Below are positions 42,695 through 51,511 of a stretch of DNA of 64,000 nt, in pieces. Positions within the stretch are counted from its first letter, which is position 1; every line of letters begins with the position of its first letter. A program made the translations under genes and the position numbers. The notes below the pieces were generated by a model, which worked only from the letters and a program-made list of their open reading frames with translations, did no database searches and was not told the origin of the DNA. The stretch lies in NCBI GenBank assembly GCA_963778845.1, contig CAVZVW010000001.1, forward strand, positions 434,001-498,000, written 5' to 3'. Origin of the DNA: CAVZVW01 sp963778845 (GTDB lineage Bacteria > Actinomycetota > Actinomycetes > Actinomycetales > Kineosporiaceae).

Positions 42695-43658
42695 GCGGCG
42701 CGTCGTCCTCCGTGACCGCAGGCGCCTCGCCCTCGGCCGGGTCGGCCACGGGCGGGTCGCTTTCGGGCAGGTCGAATTCGGTCGGGTCGACCACGGGCAG
42801 GTCGACCACGGGCTCGGTGCGCAGGACGACGACCGCCTCCGCCCCGGTCTCGTCCAGGATCAGCGGAGGCAGCGGATCGAGCTCGACCCGCTCGACGTCG
42901 GTCTCGCTGTGGGCGCCGCAACCGAAGTCGAGGCTGACGACGCGACCGTCGGCGGGCGACCACTCGTTGGCGCACACCCCGAATGCCTGCCGTGCGGACC
43001 CGCTCAGGAGCATGAGGTAGGCGCAGGAGGCGCACGCTGCGGCGGCGTTCAGCGCCGGCTCGGCGGTCGGGCCGAAGTCGCCTGCGCGCCACCGGCGCGC
43101 GGCCTCGGCGCGGCCGAGCGGCGAGAGCACTCGCACCCGCCCGAGCCCCAGCTCCCACAACGCGACCCTGTCGGACTCCTCGTCATCGGTCTGGGTATAC
43201 CCCTGCTCCAGGTAGGGGTCGTCGTCCCGGTACGGCAGCACGTCGGCGGCGCGCAGGTCCCCGGGTGCGAGCCGGTCCGACCACGGCACCCACGGCGGGG
43301 CGAGGATCGCGTCGCTGCCCGGCAGCAGGACGACCTCGCACACGGTGGCCGTCCGCGAACGCGGCGTCCGTGCCACGGTCACTGCCCAGTGCCACCCGCG
43401 GTACCCGCGGTCGAGGCAGGCGAACGCGTGCGTCGCCAGGCGCTCGCCCCCGTCCGTGAAGCCGAGGTGGTCCCCGACACCCAGGGGACCCGCCAGCTCC
43501 AGGGCAGCCCGGCGAGCGAGGTCGACGGCACCCGCGAGCGCGGCGTCGGAGCCCGTGCGGGAGCGCCCGGAGGACCCTCCGACAACGGTCGGTGTGTCGG
43601 GTTGGGGCGCGGAGTGGGTCGTCGCGGTCGCCTCGTCGCTCACGCTGCTGGTCGGCAC
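42684..43658 (-). CDS. DUF3027 protein
   Basis: About 324 residues. The DUF3027 core is recognisable: ALEGAVDLAR-like start, then HLGFTDGGERLATHAFACLDRGYRGWHWAVTV and PPWVPWSDRLAPGDL, with the later CASCAYLMLLSG and FGVCANEWSPADGRVVSLDFGCGAHSETD. The two Cys pairs could bind a metal. The C-terminal 50 residues are an acidic, Val/Pro/Asp-rich tail. The GTG at 43658 follows GGGGGAG; an upstream in-frame ATG at 43676 is possible. The tail overlaps the ATPase gene, and the start is divergent from an MFS gene. Function unknown. Confidence 0.88.
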   Translation of the reverse strand: MPTSSVSDEATATTHSAPQPDTPTVVGGSSGRSRTGSDAALAGAVDLARRAALELAGPLGVGDHLGFTDGGERLATHAFACLDRGYRGWHWAVTVARTPRSRTATVCEVVLLPGSDAILAPPWVPWSDRLAPGDLRAADVLPYRDDDPYLEQGYTQTDDEESDRVALWELGLGRVRVLSPLGRAEAARRWRAGDFGPTAEPALNAAAACASCAYLMLLSGSARQAFGVCANEWSPADGRVVSLDFGCGAHSETDVERVELDPLPPLILDETGAEAVVVLRTEPVVDLPVVDPTEFDLPESDPPVADPAEGEAPAVTEDDAPRDS

Positions 43659-43726
43659 GAGGCGATTCTCCCCCATGCGCGGGCCACCCGGGACCGCACG
43701 GGGCGTTCTCAAGGCAGGATGGCTGC

Positions 43727-45262
43727 GTGACGGAGGGCTCGCGCCGACTGGGCCACGACGCACGGCGTGCCGCCTCCGCCGCGGGCCGCCTCCCGGCGCG
43801 GGCGGCCCGCGGCGTCGTCCGCGGCGTCCGGGCGGCGACCCACGCCCGCGGGGCGGGCGAGTCGGGTCTGGCACGGGTGCTCGAGCTGCACCTGGTGTCC
43901 ACGGCAGCCGACACCCTGGTCGTCACCGCCCTGGCGAGCACGATCTTCTTCGCGGTGCCGACGGCACAGGCGCGTGGCAGGGTGGCGACCTCGCTGGCCG
44001 TGACGATGGTCCCCTTCCTGCTCCTGGCCCCTCTGATCGGGCCGATGCTGGACCGCGCCCGTCGCGGCCGTCGCTACGCCCTGGCCACCACGATGGTGGT
44101 GCGAGCGTTCCTCGCGTGGGTGATGGCCGGCGCCGTCGGCGGGGCGGGGTCGCAGAAGGCCGAGCTCAGCCTGTACCCGGCTGTGTTCGGCTTCCTCGTG
44201 TGCCAGAAGGCCTACCTCGTGACGCGGGCTGCGGCTTTGCCGCGCGTGCTGCCCACGGGCGTCGGGCTGGTACCGGCCAACTCCCGGATCTCGATGGCCG
44301 GGATCGCGGCGATGACCGTCGCGGCCCCGGTCGGTGCCGGGCTCACGTCCTGGGTAGGGCCCACGTGGACCCTGCGCCTGGCGTTCGCCGTGTTCGCGGC
44401 GGGCACGGCCCTGGCCCTGGCCCTGCCACCGCGGGTGGACTCCAGCAAGGGTGAGATCGAGGCCCGCATCTCCAGCAACACCGCGCCCCGGCAACGGGGG
44501 CCGTGGTCGATCGGGCCGCGCGTGGTCCTGGGGCTGCGGGGCAACGTTGCCCTCCGCGCGTTCGCCGGCTTCCTCACCTTGTACCTGGCGTTCCGGCTGC
44601 GCACCGACCCGTTGGGGGGCCTGGGGAGAGCCGAGAGCGTGGCGCTCGTGATCGTCTGCGCCGGGCTCGGCGGAGCGGTCGGGACGGCGCTGGGCGGGCC
44701 GCTGCGCAGGGTCAGGCCAGAGGCGACGATCCTCGCCTGCCTGGTGGCTGCCTCCGCGGCCGCGGGGTGGGCCGCGCTGGACTACGGGCTCTGGCCCGTG
44801 CTCGCGGTCGCCGGGGTCGCGGGCATGGCCCAGGCGCTGGGCAAGCTCTGCCTCGACGCGCTCATCCAGCAGGAGGTTCCTGAGCGCGTGCGCACCAGCG
44901 CGTTCGCTCGCTCGGAGACGGTCGTCCAGCTCGGGTGGGTCGGCGGCGGCCTGGTGGGTCTCTTGCTGCCGCTGTCGGGGCCGTGGGCACTCGGTATCGC
45001 CGCCGCACTCACAGGTGCGATGGTCGTCTCGTTCGCGATCGCGCTGGTCCGTCAGGCTCGAGGTGCCGCGACCCACCCGTCCGGCGAGCCCGACGCGAAC
45101 GGCCAGGACGGCACCCAGCCCGGGGAGGGTGGGCGAGGCGACGTCCCACCACCCCACGGCATGCCACCCCACGGCATGCCACCCGGCGGCACGCCTCCCG
45201 ACGGCACATCATCGAAGCGGGACGACCATGCCCAGCGGACCAGGCGCGACACCGGGACCTAG
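43727..45262 (+). CDS. MFS transporter (MFS_1 type) with a repeat tail
   Basis: A 511-residue, 12-segment transporter common beside DUF3027 in actinobacteria. Typical sequences include LELHLVSTAADTLVVTALASTIFF, GPMLDRARRGRRYALATTMVVRAF and DALIQQEVPERVRTSAFARSETVVQLGWV. A basic N-terminal segment of 40 residues and a C-terminal tail with HGMPPHGMPPGGTPP repeats flank the membrane part. The GTG start has only weak ribosome binding. Substrate unknown. Confidence 0.87.
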   Translation: MTEGSRRLGHDARRAASAAGRLPARAARGVVRGVRAATHARGAGESGLARVLELHLVSTAADTLVVTALASTIFFAVPTAQARGRVATSLAVTMVPFLLLAPLIGPMLDRARRGRRYALATTMVVRAFLAWVMAGAVGGAGSQKAELSLYPAVFGFLVCQKAYLVTRAAALPRVLPTGVGLVPANSRISMAGIAAMTVAAPVGAGLTSWVGPTWTLRLAFAVFAAGTALALALPPRVDSSKGEIEARISSNTAPRQRGPWSIGPRVVLGLRGNVALRAFAGFLTLYLAFRLRTDPLGGLGRAESVALVIVCAGLGGAVGTALGGPLRRVRPEATILACLVAASAAAGWAALDYGLWPVLAVAGVAGMAQALGKLCLDALIQQEVPERVRTSAFARSETVVQLGWVGGGLVGLLLPLSGPWALGIAAALTGAMVVSFAIALVRQARGAATHPSGEPDANGQDGTQPGEGGRGDVPPPHGMPPHGMPPGGTPPDGTSSKRDDHAQRTRRDTGT

Positions 45263-45270
45263 ACCCGGTG
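45250..45270 (+). terminator. Seven-bp hairpin over the MFS stop codon
   Basis: CACCGGG at 45250 pairs with CCCGGTG at 45264-45270 across a seven-base loop containing the TAG stop. It may serve as terminator for the MFS gene; the convergent cold-shock gene ends 84 bases on. Confidence 0.35.
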
Positions 45271-45353
45271 CGTCTGTCGGGTCAGGAGGCACCACAACCC
45301 AGGGCGAGCTCGGGGCCCCAGGGCGAGCTCGGGCCCCCGGTGCGAGCGCGGGG

Positions 45354-45737
45354 TCAGGACTCCAGGTCGTCGGCGACCGCGCGGAGCACCTGCGCCACCT
45401 TCTGGGCGGTCGGCTTGTCGGGGTACCTGCCACGGCGCAGCGAGTTGGAGACGTCGTCCAGCAGCTTGATCACATCTTCGACGATCACGGTCATGTCCTC
45501 GGCCGGCTTGCGCGTAGCCTTCGACACCGAGTGCACCGGGTCGAGCACCCGCACCGACAAAGCCTGCAGACCCCGGCGGCCCTCGGCGACCCCGAACTCG
45601 ACCCTCGCCCCCGGCTTGAGCGGGGCGGTACCGGCGGGCAGCGCCGAGGCGTGCACGAACACCTCGCCGCCGTCGTCGTTGGCCAGGAAGCCGAAGCCCT
45701 TGTCGGCGTCGAACCACTTCACCTTGCCAGTGGGCAC
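45354..45737 (-). CDS. Cold-shock domain protein, 127 residues
   Basis: An N-terminal cold-shock domain binds single-stranded nucleic acid: GKVKWFDADKGFGFLANDDGGEVFVHASAL contains the RNP1-like KGFGF and RNP2-like VFVH motifs. About 60 C-terminal residues (VEDVIKLLDDVSNSLRRGRY) form a helical extension typical of the long actinobacterial form. The GTG at 45737 follows AGAGG; an upstream in-frame start adds 13 residues. It acts in the cytoplasm as RNA chaperone or regulator. Confidence 0.93.
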   Translation of the reverse strand: MPTGKVKWFDADKGFGFLANDDGGEVFVHASALPAGTAPLKPGARVEFGVAEGRRGLQALSVRVLDPVHSVSKATRKPAEDMTVIVEDVIKLLDDVSNSLRRGRYPDKPTAQKVAQVLRAVADDLES

Positions 45738-45859
45738 GTCAAACCTCTGCGTCGTGGGTGGCGAACCGGTGCTCAACGCCCGGCGGTTGCGGGACCCCGC
45801 GGTCCGTGCCCAAGGCTATCGGCTGCGTCCACCGAGATGCTGCGGGTCACCGCGGGGGC

Positions 45860-46525
45860 TCAGTGCGTCGTCGAGCCGGTCGTCCGGCGAAGATGCGCCG
45901 CAAGCCAGGCGGGAAAGCCCAGGAGGTCCGGCAGGACGACGTCCGGCCCGAACGCCCGCAGCGCCGCGGCGTCATGGGGCCCCGTGGCGACGGCGACCGC
46001 CGTCGCTCCTGCGACCTGCGCAGCAGCGATGTCGCCCGGGTGGTCTCCCACGTAGATCGTCGCACCACGCTCCACCAGTGCTGCACCCTTCGCGGCCCCG
46101 AAGAGGCCCCCGACCACGTCGTCCACGTGGTGGTGGGTCGCGTCCGGGCCGTCGAGCCCCACGTGGCGGAGCACCGTACGCACCGCGGCCTCCAGCTTGG
46201 CCGACACGACGAGAACGCGCCCGCCGTGGGCGTGCACGGCCTCGAGGGTCGATGCGGCCCCCGGCAGCAGGGTCGTCGAGGGGACTCCGGTCTGCGGGTA
46301 CAGGGTGCGGTAGCGCTCGACGACCGCCTCGCGGTCCACTCCCGGGGCGAGGCCCTCGACCGTGAGGTCGAGCGGCGCTCCCACCCAGGGCCAGGTCTGC
46401 TCGGCCGTCACCGCGACCCCGGCCTCGACCAGGCATGCACGCAGCGTCTCGGCGATTCCGGCCGAGCTGTCCACCAGCGTCATGTCGAGGTCGAACCCGA
46501 CGACGAGGTCCGGGCGTGGCTGCAC
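45860..46525 (-). CDS. HAD-superfamily phosphatase (Gph-like)
   Basis: A 221-residue haloacid-dehalogenase-fold hydrolase. Motif I is FDLDMTLVDSS (nucleophile Asp at residue 11, acid Asp at 13), motif II VVSAKLE, motif III the Lys in GAAKGAALV, and motif IV VGDHPGDIAAA. A helical cap of type C1 follows motif I, as in phosphoglycolate phosphatases. The GTG is eight bases after TAGCCT, so leaderless expression is likely. Substrate not defined. Confidence 0.93.
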   Translation of the reverse strand: MQPRPDLVVGFDLDMTLVDSSAGIAETLRACLVEAGVAVTAEQTWPWVGAPLDLTVEGLAPGVDREAVVERYRTLYPQTGVPSTTLLPGAASTLEAVHAHGGRVLVVSAKLEAAVRTVLRHVGLDGPDATHHHVDDVVGGLFGAAKGAALVERGATIYVGDHPGDIAAAQVAGATAVAVATGPHDAAALRAFGPDVVLPDLLGFPAWLAAHLRRTTGSTTH

Positions 46526-46622
46526 GCACCGAGGCTAGAGGAGCCGGCGGTGCGCGGGCCCCGACCGCCTCACGCGGCCATTCCTGTGGTGCCGGGCGCC
46601 CGGCCGGGACTACTTTGCCCGG

Positions 46623-47462
46623 GTGGTCGTATCTGCCAGGGAGTCGGACGCCGCCACGTGGGTCCGGCGCGCCGGCGCAGCCGGCCTCGTGGCGGTGGCC
46701 TCCTTCATCGTCCTGTTCGCGGTGACGGGTCAGGTGGGCAGCGTCCGGTCGCGCAGTCCGTGGTCGGGCGACCCGTACGACGCCGTGGTCTCCTACGCCG
46801 CCGTTATCATTGCGGTGGTCGCACCGACCACCCTGGTGCGCTGCATCGTGCACCGCAGGCCGCGACCCGTCTCCGCCCACGTGGCTTCCACCGTGCTCGC
46901 CGGGTGCGCGGTCATGCTGGGGTGCACCGCCGCCGCCGCGCTCGCCTGCCTGACGGCGGTCGCCATGCGGGTTCGAGTCGAGTCCGCCGCCGGAGCGCTG
47001 CCGTGGCTGCCGGCTCTGCCTGCAGCCACCCTCGCGCTGACCGCCGCCGCGATGTGGCCGGTGCTTCGAGCATGGAGGTACGACCGCCTCGCACGAGAGG
47101 GGACGGCGGCGTCCCCCCTCGCCGCTGGACGCGGCTCCGGTCGCCCCGACCTGCTGGACGACGTGGCGACCCTGGCGGCGGACGTGCTGCCCGGCAGTGT
47201 CGTCGCACGGTGGGCTGCCTGGCTGGGAGCCGGCCTCGACCGCTGGCGCTGGAGCCCGCGGCGCTACCCCCGGTCGAGTATCGCCGCCGTGGCCGCCGGC
47301 GCAGGCCTGGCGTTCGCCGGCTGGCACGCCCTGGTCGAGGGCCCCTGGGCGAACGCCGTCGCCGCCCTCGTCTTCGCCGCCGCCGCGGCGGGCGCCATGG
47401 CGCTGGGCCTCGGGATGGGCGTGGCCTGGCTCGGGCTGCTGCGTCGCCTGCCGCACACCTGA
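46623..47462 (+). CDS. Hypothetical membrane protein, six segments
   Basis: A 279-residue protein I do not recognise. Predicted membrane segments lie near residues 17-35, 57-72, 86-108, 115-133, 216-233 and 242-265, with a cytoplasmic loop of about 70 residues after segment 4. No motif of a transporter or enzyme is visible. The GTG start is about six bases after TACTTT, fitting leaderless expression. It precedes the SulP gene on the same strand by 120 bases. Confidence 0.78.
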   Translation: MVVSARESDAATWVRRAGAAGLVAVASFIVLFAVTGQVGSVRSRSPWSGDPYDAVVSYAAVIIAVVAPTTLVRCIVHRRPRPVSAHVASTVLAGCAVMLGCTAAAALACLTAVAMRVRVESAAGALPWLPALPAATLALTAAAMWPVLRAWRYDRLAREGTAASPLAAGRGSGRPDLLDDVATLAADVLPGSVVARWAAWLGAGLDRWRWSPRRYPRSSIAAVAAGAGLAFAGWHALVEGPWANAVAALVFAAAAAGAMALGLGMGVAWLGLLRRLPHT

Positions 47463-47583
47463 GCACCGCAGCGTCTTCCGTTCACGCACAGCGACCGACC
47501 ATGCTCCGAACGGACGGCGGTCGTCGTCGCTGCTCAGGCGGGGAGTCACCGCGCCGATCAGACACGCGGCGAAGGAGCCATGG

Positions 47584-49656
47584 ATGGGCCACGGCGGGAA
47601 GTCGGGGAAGGGTGGCGGCAGGGCCGGCGGCACCGGGCCTACCGCGAAGAGCCACGCTCGACAAGCCGCCGACCGGACCCGTACCTCCAGGAAGAAGCAT
47701 CTCTCCGGAGCGGTGAGCGCCAGCCGTGCCGCCACCCTGCCGCGACCCCCCGCGCTGACCCGGCGCACGGCGGTGCAGCACCTGCCTGCACCTGCACCCG
47801 CGCGCGTGTCCTGGGTGACGCGGGCGGCTCGGTTGGTCCCGGGCGCCCAGGTTCTGCGCGCGTATCCGCGTGCGTGGCTTCGCGCCGACGTGTTCGCCGG
47901 TGCCGCAGTCGCGGCGTACCTCGTGCCACAGGTGATGGCCTACGCAGCCATCGTCGGTGTGCCGCCCGTGGTCGGGCTCTGGACCGCCCTGGCCGCTCTG
48001 CTGGCCTACGCGGTCCTCGGGTCCTCCCGGATGCTCTCGGTCGGTCCGGAGTCGACCGTCGCCCTGCTGGCCGGGGCCACGATCGCTCCGATGGCCGCAG
48101 GTGACCCGGTGCGGGCGGAGGCGCTGACCTCCGCACTCTGCTTCGTCGTCGCGGGCTGGTGCCTGCTGGCGCGCCTCGCGAGGCTCGGTGTCGCCGCCGA
48201 CCTGCTGTCGCACCCGCTGCTCATCGGCTATCTCGCCGGAGGCGCCGTGCTGATGGTGGTGGGGCAGCTCGGCAGGATCACCGGCACCACGGTGTCGGGG
48301 GAGAGCATCGTCTCGCAGGTCGAGTCGTTCGTCGGGGTCGTGGGCGACACGCACATGCTCACCCTGGCCGTGGCCGTCGGGACCTTCACGGTGCTGGTCG
48401 CCGTGCATGTGCTGCGACCCACCTGGCCGGCACCCCTCATCGCGGTCGCTGCGGCGACCGCGGCCTGCGCCATCGGCGACCTCCACGCCCACGGGGTCGC
48501 CGTCCTGGGGGCGGTCCCCTCCGGTCTGCCCGGCGTCCACCTGCCAGCCGTCGGAGTCGGCGACCTGAGGAGCCTCTTCGTGGCCGGTCTCGGGGTGGCC
48601 GTCGTGGCCTACGGCGACAACATGCTCATCAGCCGGGGCTTCGCGGCCACGACGACGCAGGCGGACGAGCCGACGCCGGTCGACACGCCAGAGTCGGCCT
48701 CGGGGGCTGTGGCGGCCCCCGAGCCTGAGGCAGGCGACAAGGACGAGTCCCACGCCGAGGCCGACCCCCAGCAGGAGCTGCTGGCCCTGGCCGGCGTCCA
48801 CGTGGCCACGGGCCTGGTCGGTGGCTTCCCGGTCTCGTCCTCGGGCTCCCGTACGGCGCTGGCGCTGGCGGGAGGGGCTCGAAGCCAGGGTTACTCACTG
48901 GTCGCCGCGTGCGCCGTCGTCGGCGTCCTGTTCGCCGCCGGGCCGCTGCTGCGCAACCTGCCGGCCGCGGCACTGGGCGCCGTCGTGGTCTACGCGGCGT
49001 CCAAGCTGGTCGACATCGGTGAGCTGGTGCGGCTGGCCAGGTTCCGCGTCACGGAGCTCGTCCTGGCGTTGGTCACCCTCGTCGGCACCGTTGCTTTCGG
49101 GATCCTCGCCGGGGTAGGGCTTGCCGTCGCCCTGAGCCTGCTCGAGATGGCGCAGCGGCTGGCTCGCCCGCACGAAGGCGTCCTCGGGCGGGTGCCGGGC
49201 CTGGCAGGCATGCACGACGTGGACGACTACGCGAATGCCGAGACGCTGCCCGGGCTGGTGGTCTACCGCTACGACGCCCCGCTCTTCTTCGCCAACGTCG
49301 GCGACCTCAGGCGCAAGGCACTGTCGGTGGTCGACACCGAGAACGCCCTCGACCGCCGGCACCCGGTGCGCTGGTTCGTGCTCAACGTCGAGGCGAACGT
49401 GGAGATCGACATCACCGCCGCAGACGGTCTTCGCGGGTTGCACGAGGACCTGGTTCGCCGCGGCGTCCGCCTCGGTCTTGCCAGGGTCAAGCACGACCTG
49501 CACATGCCGTTGGAGCGCGCCGGACTCGTCGAGCTGATCGGTGAGGAGATGCTCTTCCTCACGTTGCCGGTCGCCGAGGAGGCTTATCTTCGCTTCGCCG
49601 AGGCCGAACTCACGAATGCCGGACCGCGGCCTGCTCCTCCAGGTGGAGCAGGCTGA
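47584..49656 (+). CDS. SulP family anion transporter with STAS domain
   Basis: A 690-residue SulP transporter. The signature PRAWLRADVFAGAAVAAYLVPQVMAYA opens the membrane part, SSRMLSVGPESTVALLAG holds the anion-binding loop, and GGFPVSSSGSRTALALAGGARSQ follows; a STAS domain (VVYRYDAPLFFANVGDLRRK) ends the protein. Two oddities: an 80-residue Gly/Lys-rich N-terminal extension, and an acidic insert of about 40 residues (357-397) splitting the conserved loop before QQELLAL. AAGGAG precedes the ATG by six bases. The end overlaps the convergent acyl-CoA synthetase gene by 47 bases. Substrate may be sulfate, bicarbonate or a dicarboxylate. Confidence 0.93.
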   Translation: MGHGGKSGKGGGRAGGTGPTAKSHARQAADRTRTSRKKHLSGAVSASRAATLPRPPALTRRTAVQHLPAPAPARVSWVTRAARLVPGAQVLRAYPRAWLRADVFAGAAVAAYLVPQVMAYAAIVGVPPVVGLWTALAALLAYAVLGSSRMLSVGPESTVALLAGATIAPMAAGDPVRAEALTSALCFVVAGWCLLARLARLGVAADLLSHPLLIGYLAGGAVLMVVGQLGRITGTTVSGESIVSQVESFVGVVGDTHMLTLAVAVGTFTVLVAVHVLRPTWPAPLIAVAAATAACAIGDLHAHGVAVLGAVPSGLPGVHLPAVGVGDLRSLFVAGLGVAVVAYGDNMLISRGFAATTTQADEPTPVDTPESASGAVAAPEPEAGDKDESHAEADPQQELLALAGVHVATGLVGGFPVSSSGSRTALALAGGARSQGYSLVAACAVVGVLFAAGPLLRNLPAAALGAVVVYAASKLVDIGELVRLARFRVTELVLALVTLVGTVAFGILAGVGLAVALSLLEMAQRLARPHEGVLGRVPGLAGMHDVDDYANAETLPGLVVYRYDAPLFFANVGDLRRKALSVVDTENALDRRHPVRWFVLNVEANVEIDITAADGLRGLHEDLVRRGVRLGLARVKHDLHMPLERAGLVELIGEEMLFLTLPVAEEAYLRFAEAELTNAGPRPAPPGGAG

Positions 49657-51265
49657 CGGCGCGTTCGCGCATCTCGACCTTGCGCACCTTGCCGGTGACC
49701 GTCATCGGGAACGCCTCGACCAGGTGCACGTAGCGCGGGATCTTGAAGTGCGCCAGTCGCCCGCTGCAGAACTCGCGCAGGTCGTCGGCCGTCAGCACGG
49801 CCGCGCCGGGCTTGAGGACGACCCAGGCCATGAGCTCCTCGCCGTAGCGCTCGTCGGGAACGCCGATCACCTGGACGTCGGCGACGTCAGGATGGGTGTA
49901 GAGGAACTCCTCGACCTCGCGCGGGTACACGTTCTCCCCACCGCGGATCACCATGTCCTTGATCCGGCCCGAGATGTTGACGTAGCCCTCGGCGTCCATC
50001 ACCGCCAGGTCGCCGGTGTGCATCCACCCGGCGACGTCGATCGCCTCGGCGGTCTTGTCGGGCTCCTCCCAGTAGCCGAGCATCACCGAGTAGCCACGTG
50101 TGCATAGCTCACCTGGCACCCCTCGCGGGACCTCGAGCCCCGTCGCCGGGTCCACGATCTTGACCTCGACATGCGGCATGACCCGGCCCACCGTGGAGGT
50201 GCGCCGGTCGAGGTCGTCGTCGCGACGGGTCATGGTCGAGACTGGCGAGGTCTCGGTCATCCCGTAGGCGATCGTCACCTCGGGCATGTGCATCTGTGAC
50301 ACGACCCGCTTCATGACCTCGACCGGGCACGGCGACCCCGCCATGATCCCGGTGCGCAGCGTGGAGAGGTCGTAGCTGTCGAAGTCGGTCAGAGCCAGCT
50401 CGGCGATGAACATGGTGGGGACGCCGTAGAGGGTGGTGCATCGCTCGTCCTGTACGGCCCGCAGCGTGAGCCCGGGGTCGAAGGCCGGCGCCGGGAACAC
50501 CACCGCGGCACCGTGGCTGACCGCGCCGATGACGGCCATCACCATGCCGAAGCAGTGGTACATCGGCACAGGCACGCAGACCCGGTCGGACTCGGTGAAG
50601 CCGAGCACCTCGGTGACGAAGTAGCCGTTGTTGAGGATGTTGTGGTGCGACAGCGTCGCGCCCTTAGGGAAGCCGGTGGTGCCGGACGTGTACTGGATGT
50701 TCACGGCGTCGTCGAACGAGAGCGTCGCCATCGCCTCGTCGATGCGACGGTGGTCCCCCGCCCCGCCGCGGGTGAGGAGCGCGCTCCAGCTCGGGTCGCC
50801 GATGAACACGACGTCTCGCAGCCCGGGGCACGAGGGCATCACCTCCTGCACAACGGCGCGGTAGTCGCTGGTCTTGTGCTGCTGGGCGCTCACCAGCAGC
50901 CGCATGCCGGACTGGTTGACCACATACGAGAGCTCGTGCGCGCGGTAGGCGGGGTTGACGTTGACGAGGATCGCGCCGATCTTCGCGGTCGCGTACTGCA
51001 CCATGACCCACTCGGCACAGTTCGGCGCCCAGATCCCGACCCGGTCGCCCTTGCGCACGCCCATGTCGAGCAGGCCCAGGGCCACGAGGTCGACCTCGAC
51101 GTCGAGCTCGGAGTAGGTCCAGCGGCGCTTGGTGTCGCAGTCGACCAGCGCCTCGCGGTCGCCGAACCTGGCGACGGCACGGTCCAGGCTCTCGCCGAGG
51201 GTGTGGCCGAGCATCGGTTGACCAGCGGTGCTGGAGGCGTAGGAGAGCAGGGGCTTGGTGAGCAC
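49610..51265 (-). CDS. Acyl-CoA synthetase (AMP-binding, FadD-like)
   Basis: A 551-residue adenylate-forming enzyme activating a fatty or related acid to its CoA ester. The P-loop-like A3 motif YTSGTTGFPKGA, A5 YGMTETSPV, A7 HTGDLA and the C-terminal catalytic Lys in TVTGKVRK are intact. The GTG has AGGAGG upstream. Length and the NPAYRAHELSYVVNQSG segment match medium/long-chain ligases. It is monocistronic, with a long hairpin in its upstream region. Confidence 0.94.
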   Translation of the reverse strand: MLTKPLLSYASSTAGQPMLGHTLGESLDRAVARFGDREALVDCDTKRRWTYSELDVEVDLVALGLLDMGVRKGDRVGIWAPNCAEWVMVQYATAKIGAILVNVNPAYRAHELSYVVNQSGMRLLVSAQQHKTSDYRAVVQEVMPSCPGLRDVVFIGDPSWSALLTRGGAGDHRRIDEAMATLSFDDAVNIQYTSGTTGFPKGATLSHHNILNNGYFVTEVLGFTESDRVCVPVPMYHCFGMVMAVIGAVSHGAAVVFPAPAFDPGLTLRAVQDERCTTLYGVPTMFIAELALTDFDSYDLSTLRTGIMAGSPCPVEVMKRVVSQMHMPEVTIAYGMTETSPVSTMTRRDDDLDRRTSTVGRVMPHVEVKIVDPATGLEVPRGVPGELCTRGYSVMLGYWEEPDKTAEAIDVAGWMHTGDLAVMDAEGYVNISGRIKDMVIRGGENVYPREVEEFLYTHPDVADVQVIGVPDERYGEELMAWVVLKPGAAVLTADDLREFCSGRLAHFKIPRYVHLVEAFPMTVTGKVRKVEMRERAVSLLHLEEQAAVRHS

Positions 51266-51327
51266 GAAGACCTCCTGGTGGGGTGCGGCGTGTGCCCATC
51301 CTCGCCCCCGCGCCGCGTGCGCGACAG

Positions 51328-51394
51328 CCCGACCTCTGGCGGGTTTCGGGCCCTGACGGGCCGAGACGACGACGACAACCCGCCAGAGGTCGGG
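51328..51394. terminator. 18-bp perfect inverted repeat with inner hairpin
   Basis: Positions 51328-51345 pair perfectly with 51377-51394. The 31-base loop contains GGCCC-TGAC-GGGCC, a second stem. It starts ten bases after the stop codon of the small membrane protein gene on the minus strand, the right place for a terminator of the PadR operon, and lies upstream of the acyl-CoA synthetase start. Confidence 0.7.
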
Positions 51395-51403
51395 TCACAG
51401 GGG

Positions 51404-51511
51404 TCAGTGAGGGCGTCGTGACAGGCGCGCGGCGAGGTAGGCCCCGGCGATCACCGGGCCGAGCATGCCGAGGACGAGGACGAGCGCGCTGCCGACACCG
51501 ATCGCGAACAT
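51404..51511 (-). CDS. Small membrane protein, 35 residues
   Basis: ATG at 51511 opens a 35-residue protein: one membrane segment (IGVGSALVLVLGMLGPVIAGAYLA) and a basic tail LSRRPH. Its ATG overlaps the TGA of the HAAS gene as TGATG, and GGAGGG lies nine bases upstream, so translation is well supported. It should be the third product of the PadR-HAAS operon, perhaps a partner of the HAAS protein in the membrane. Unknown function. Confidence 0.65.
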   Translation of the reverse strand: MFAIGVGSALVLVLGMLGPVIAGAYLAARLSRRPH

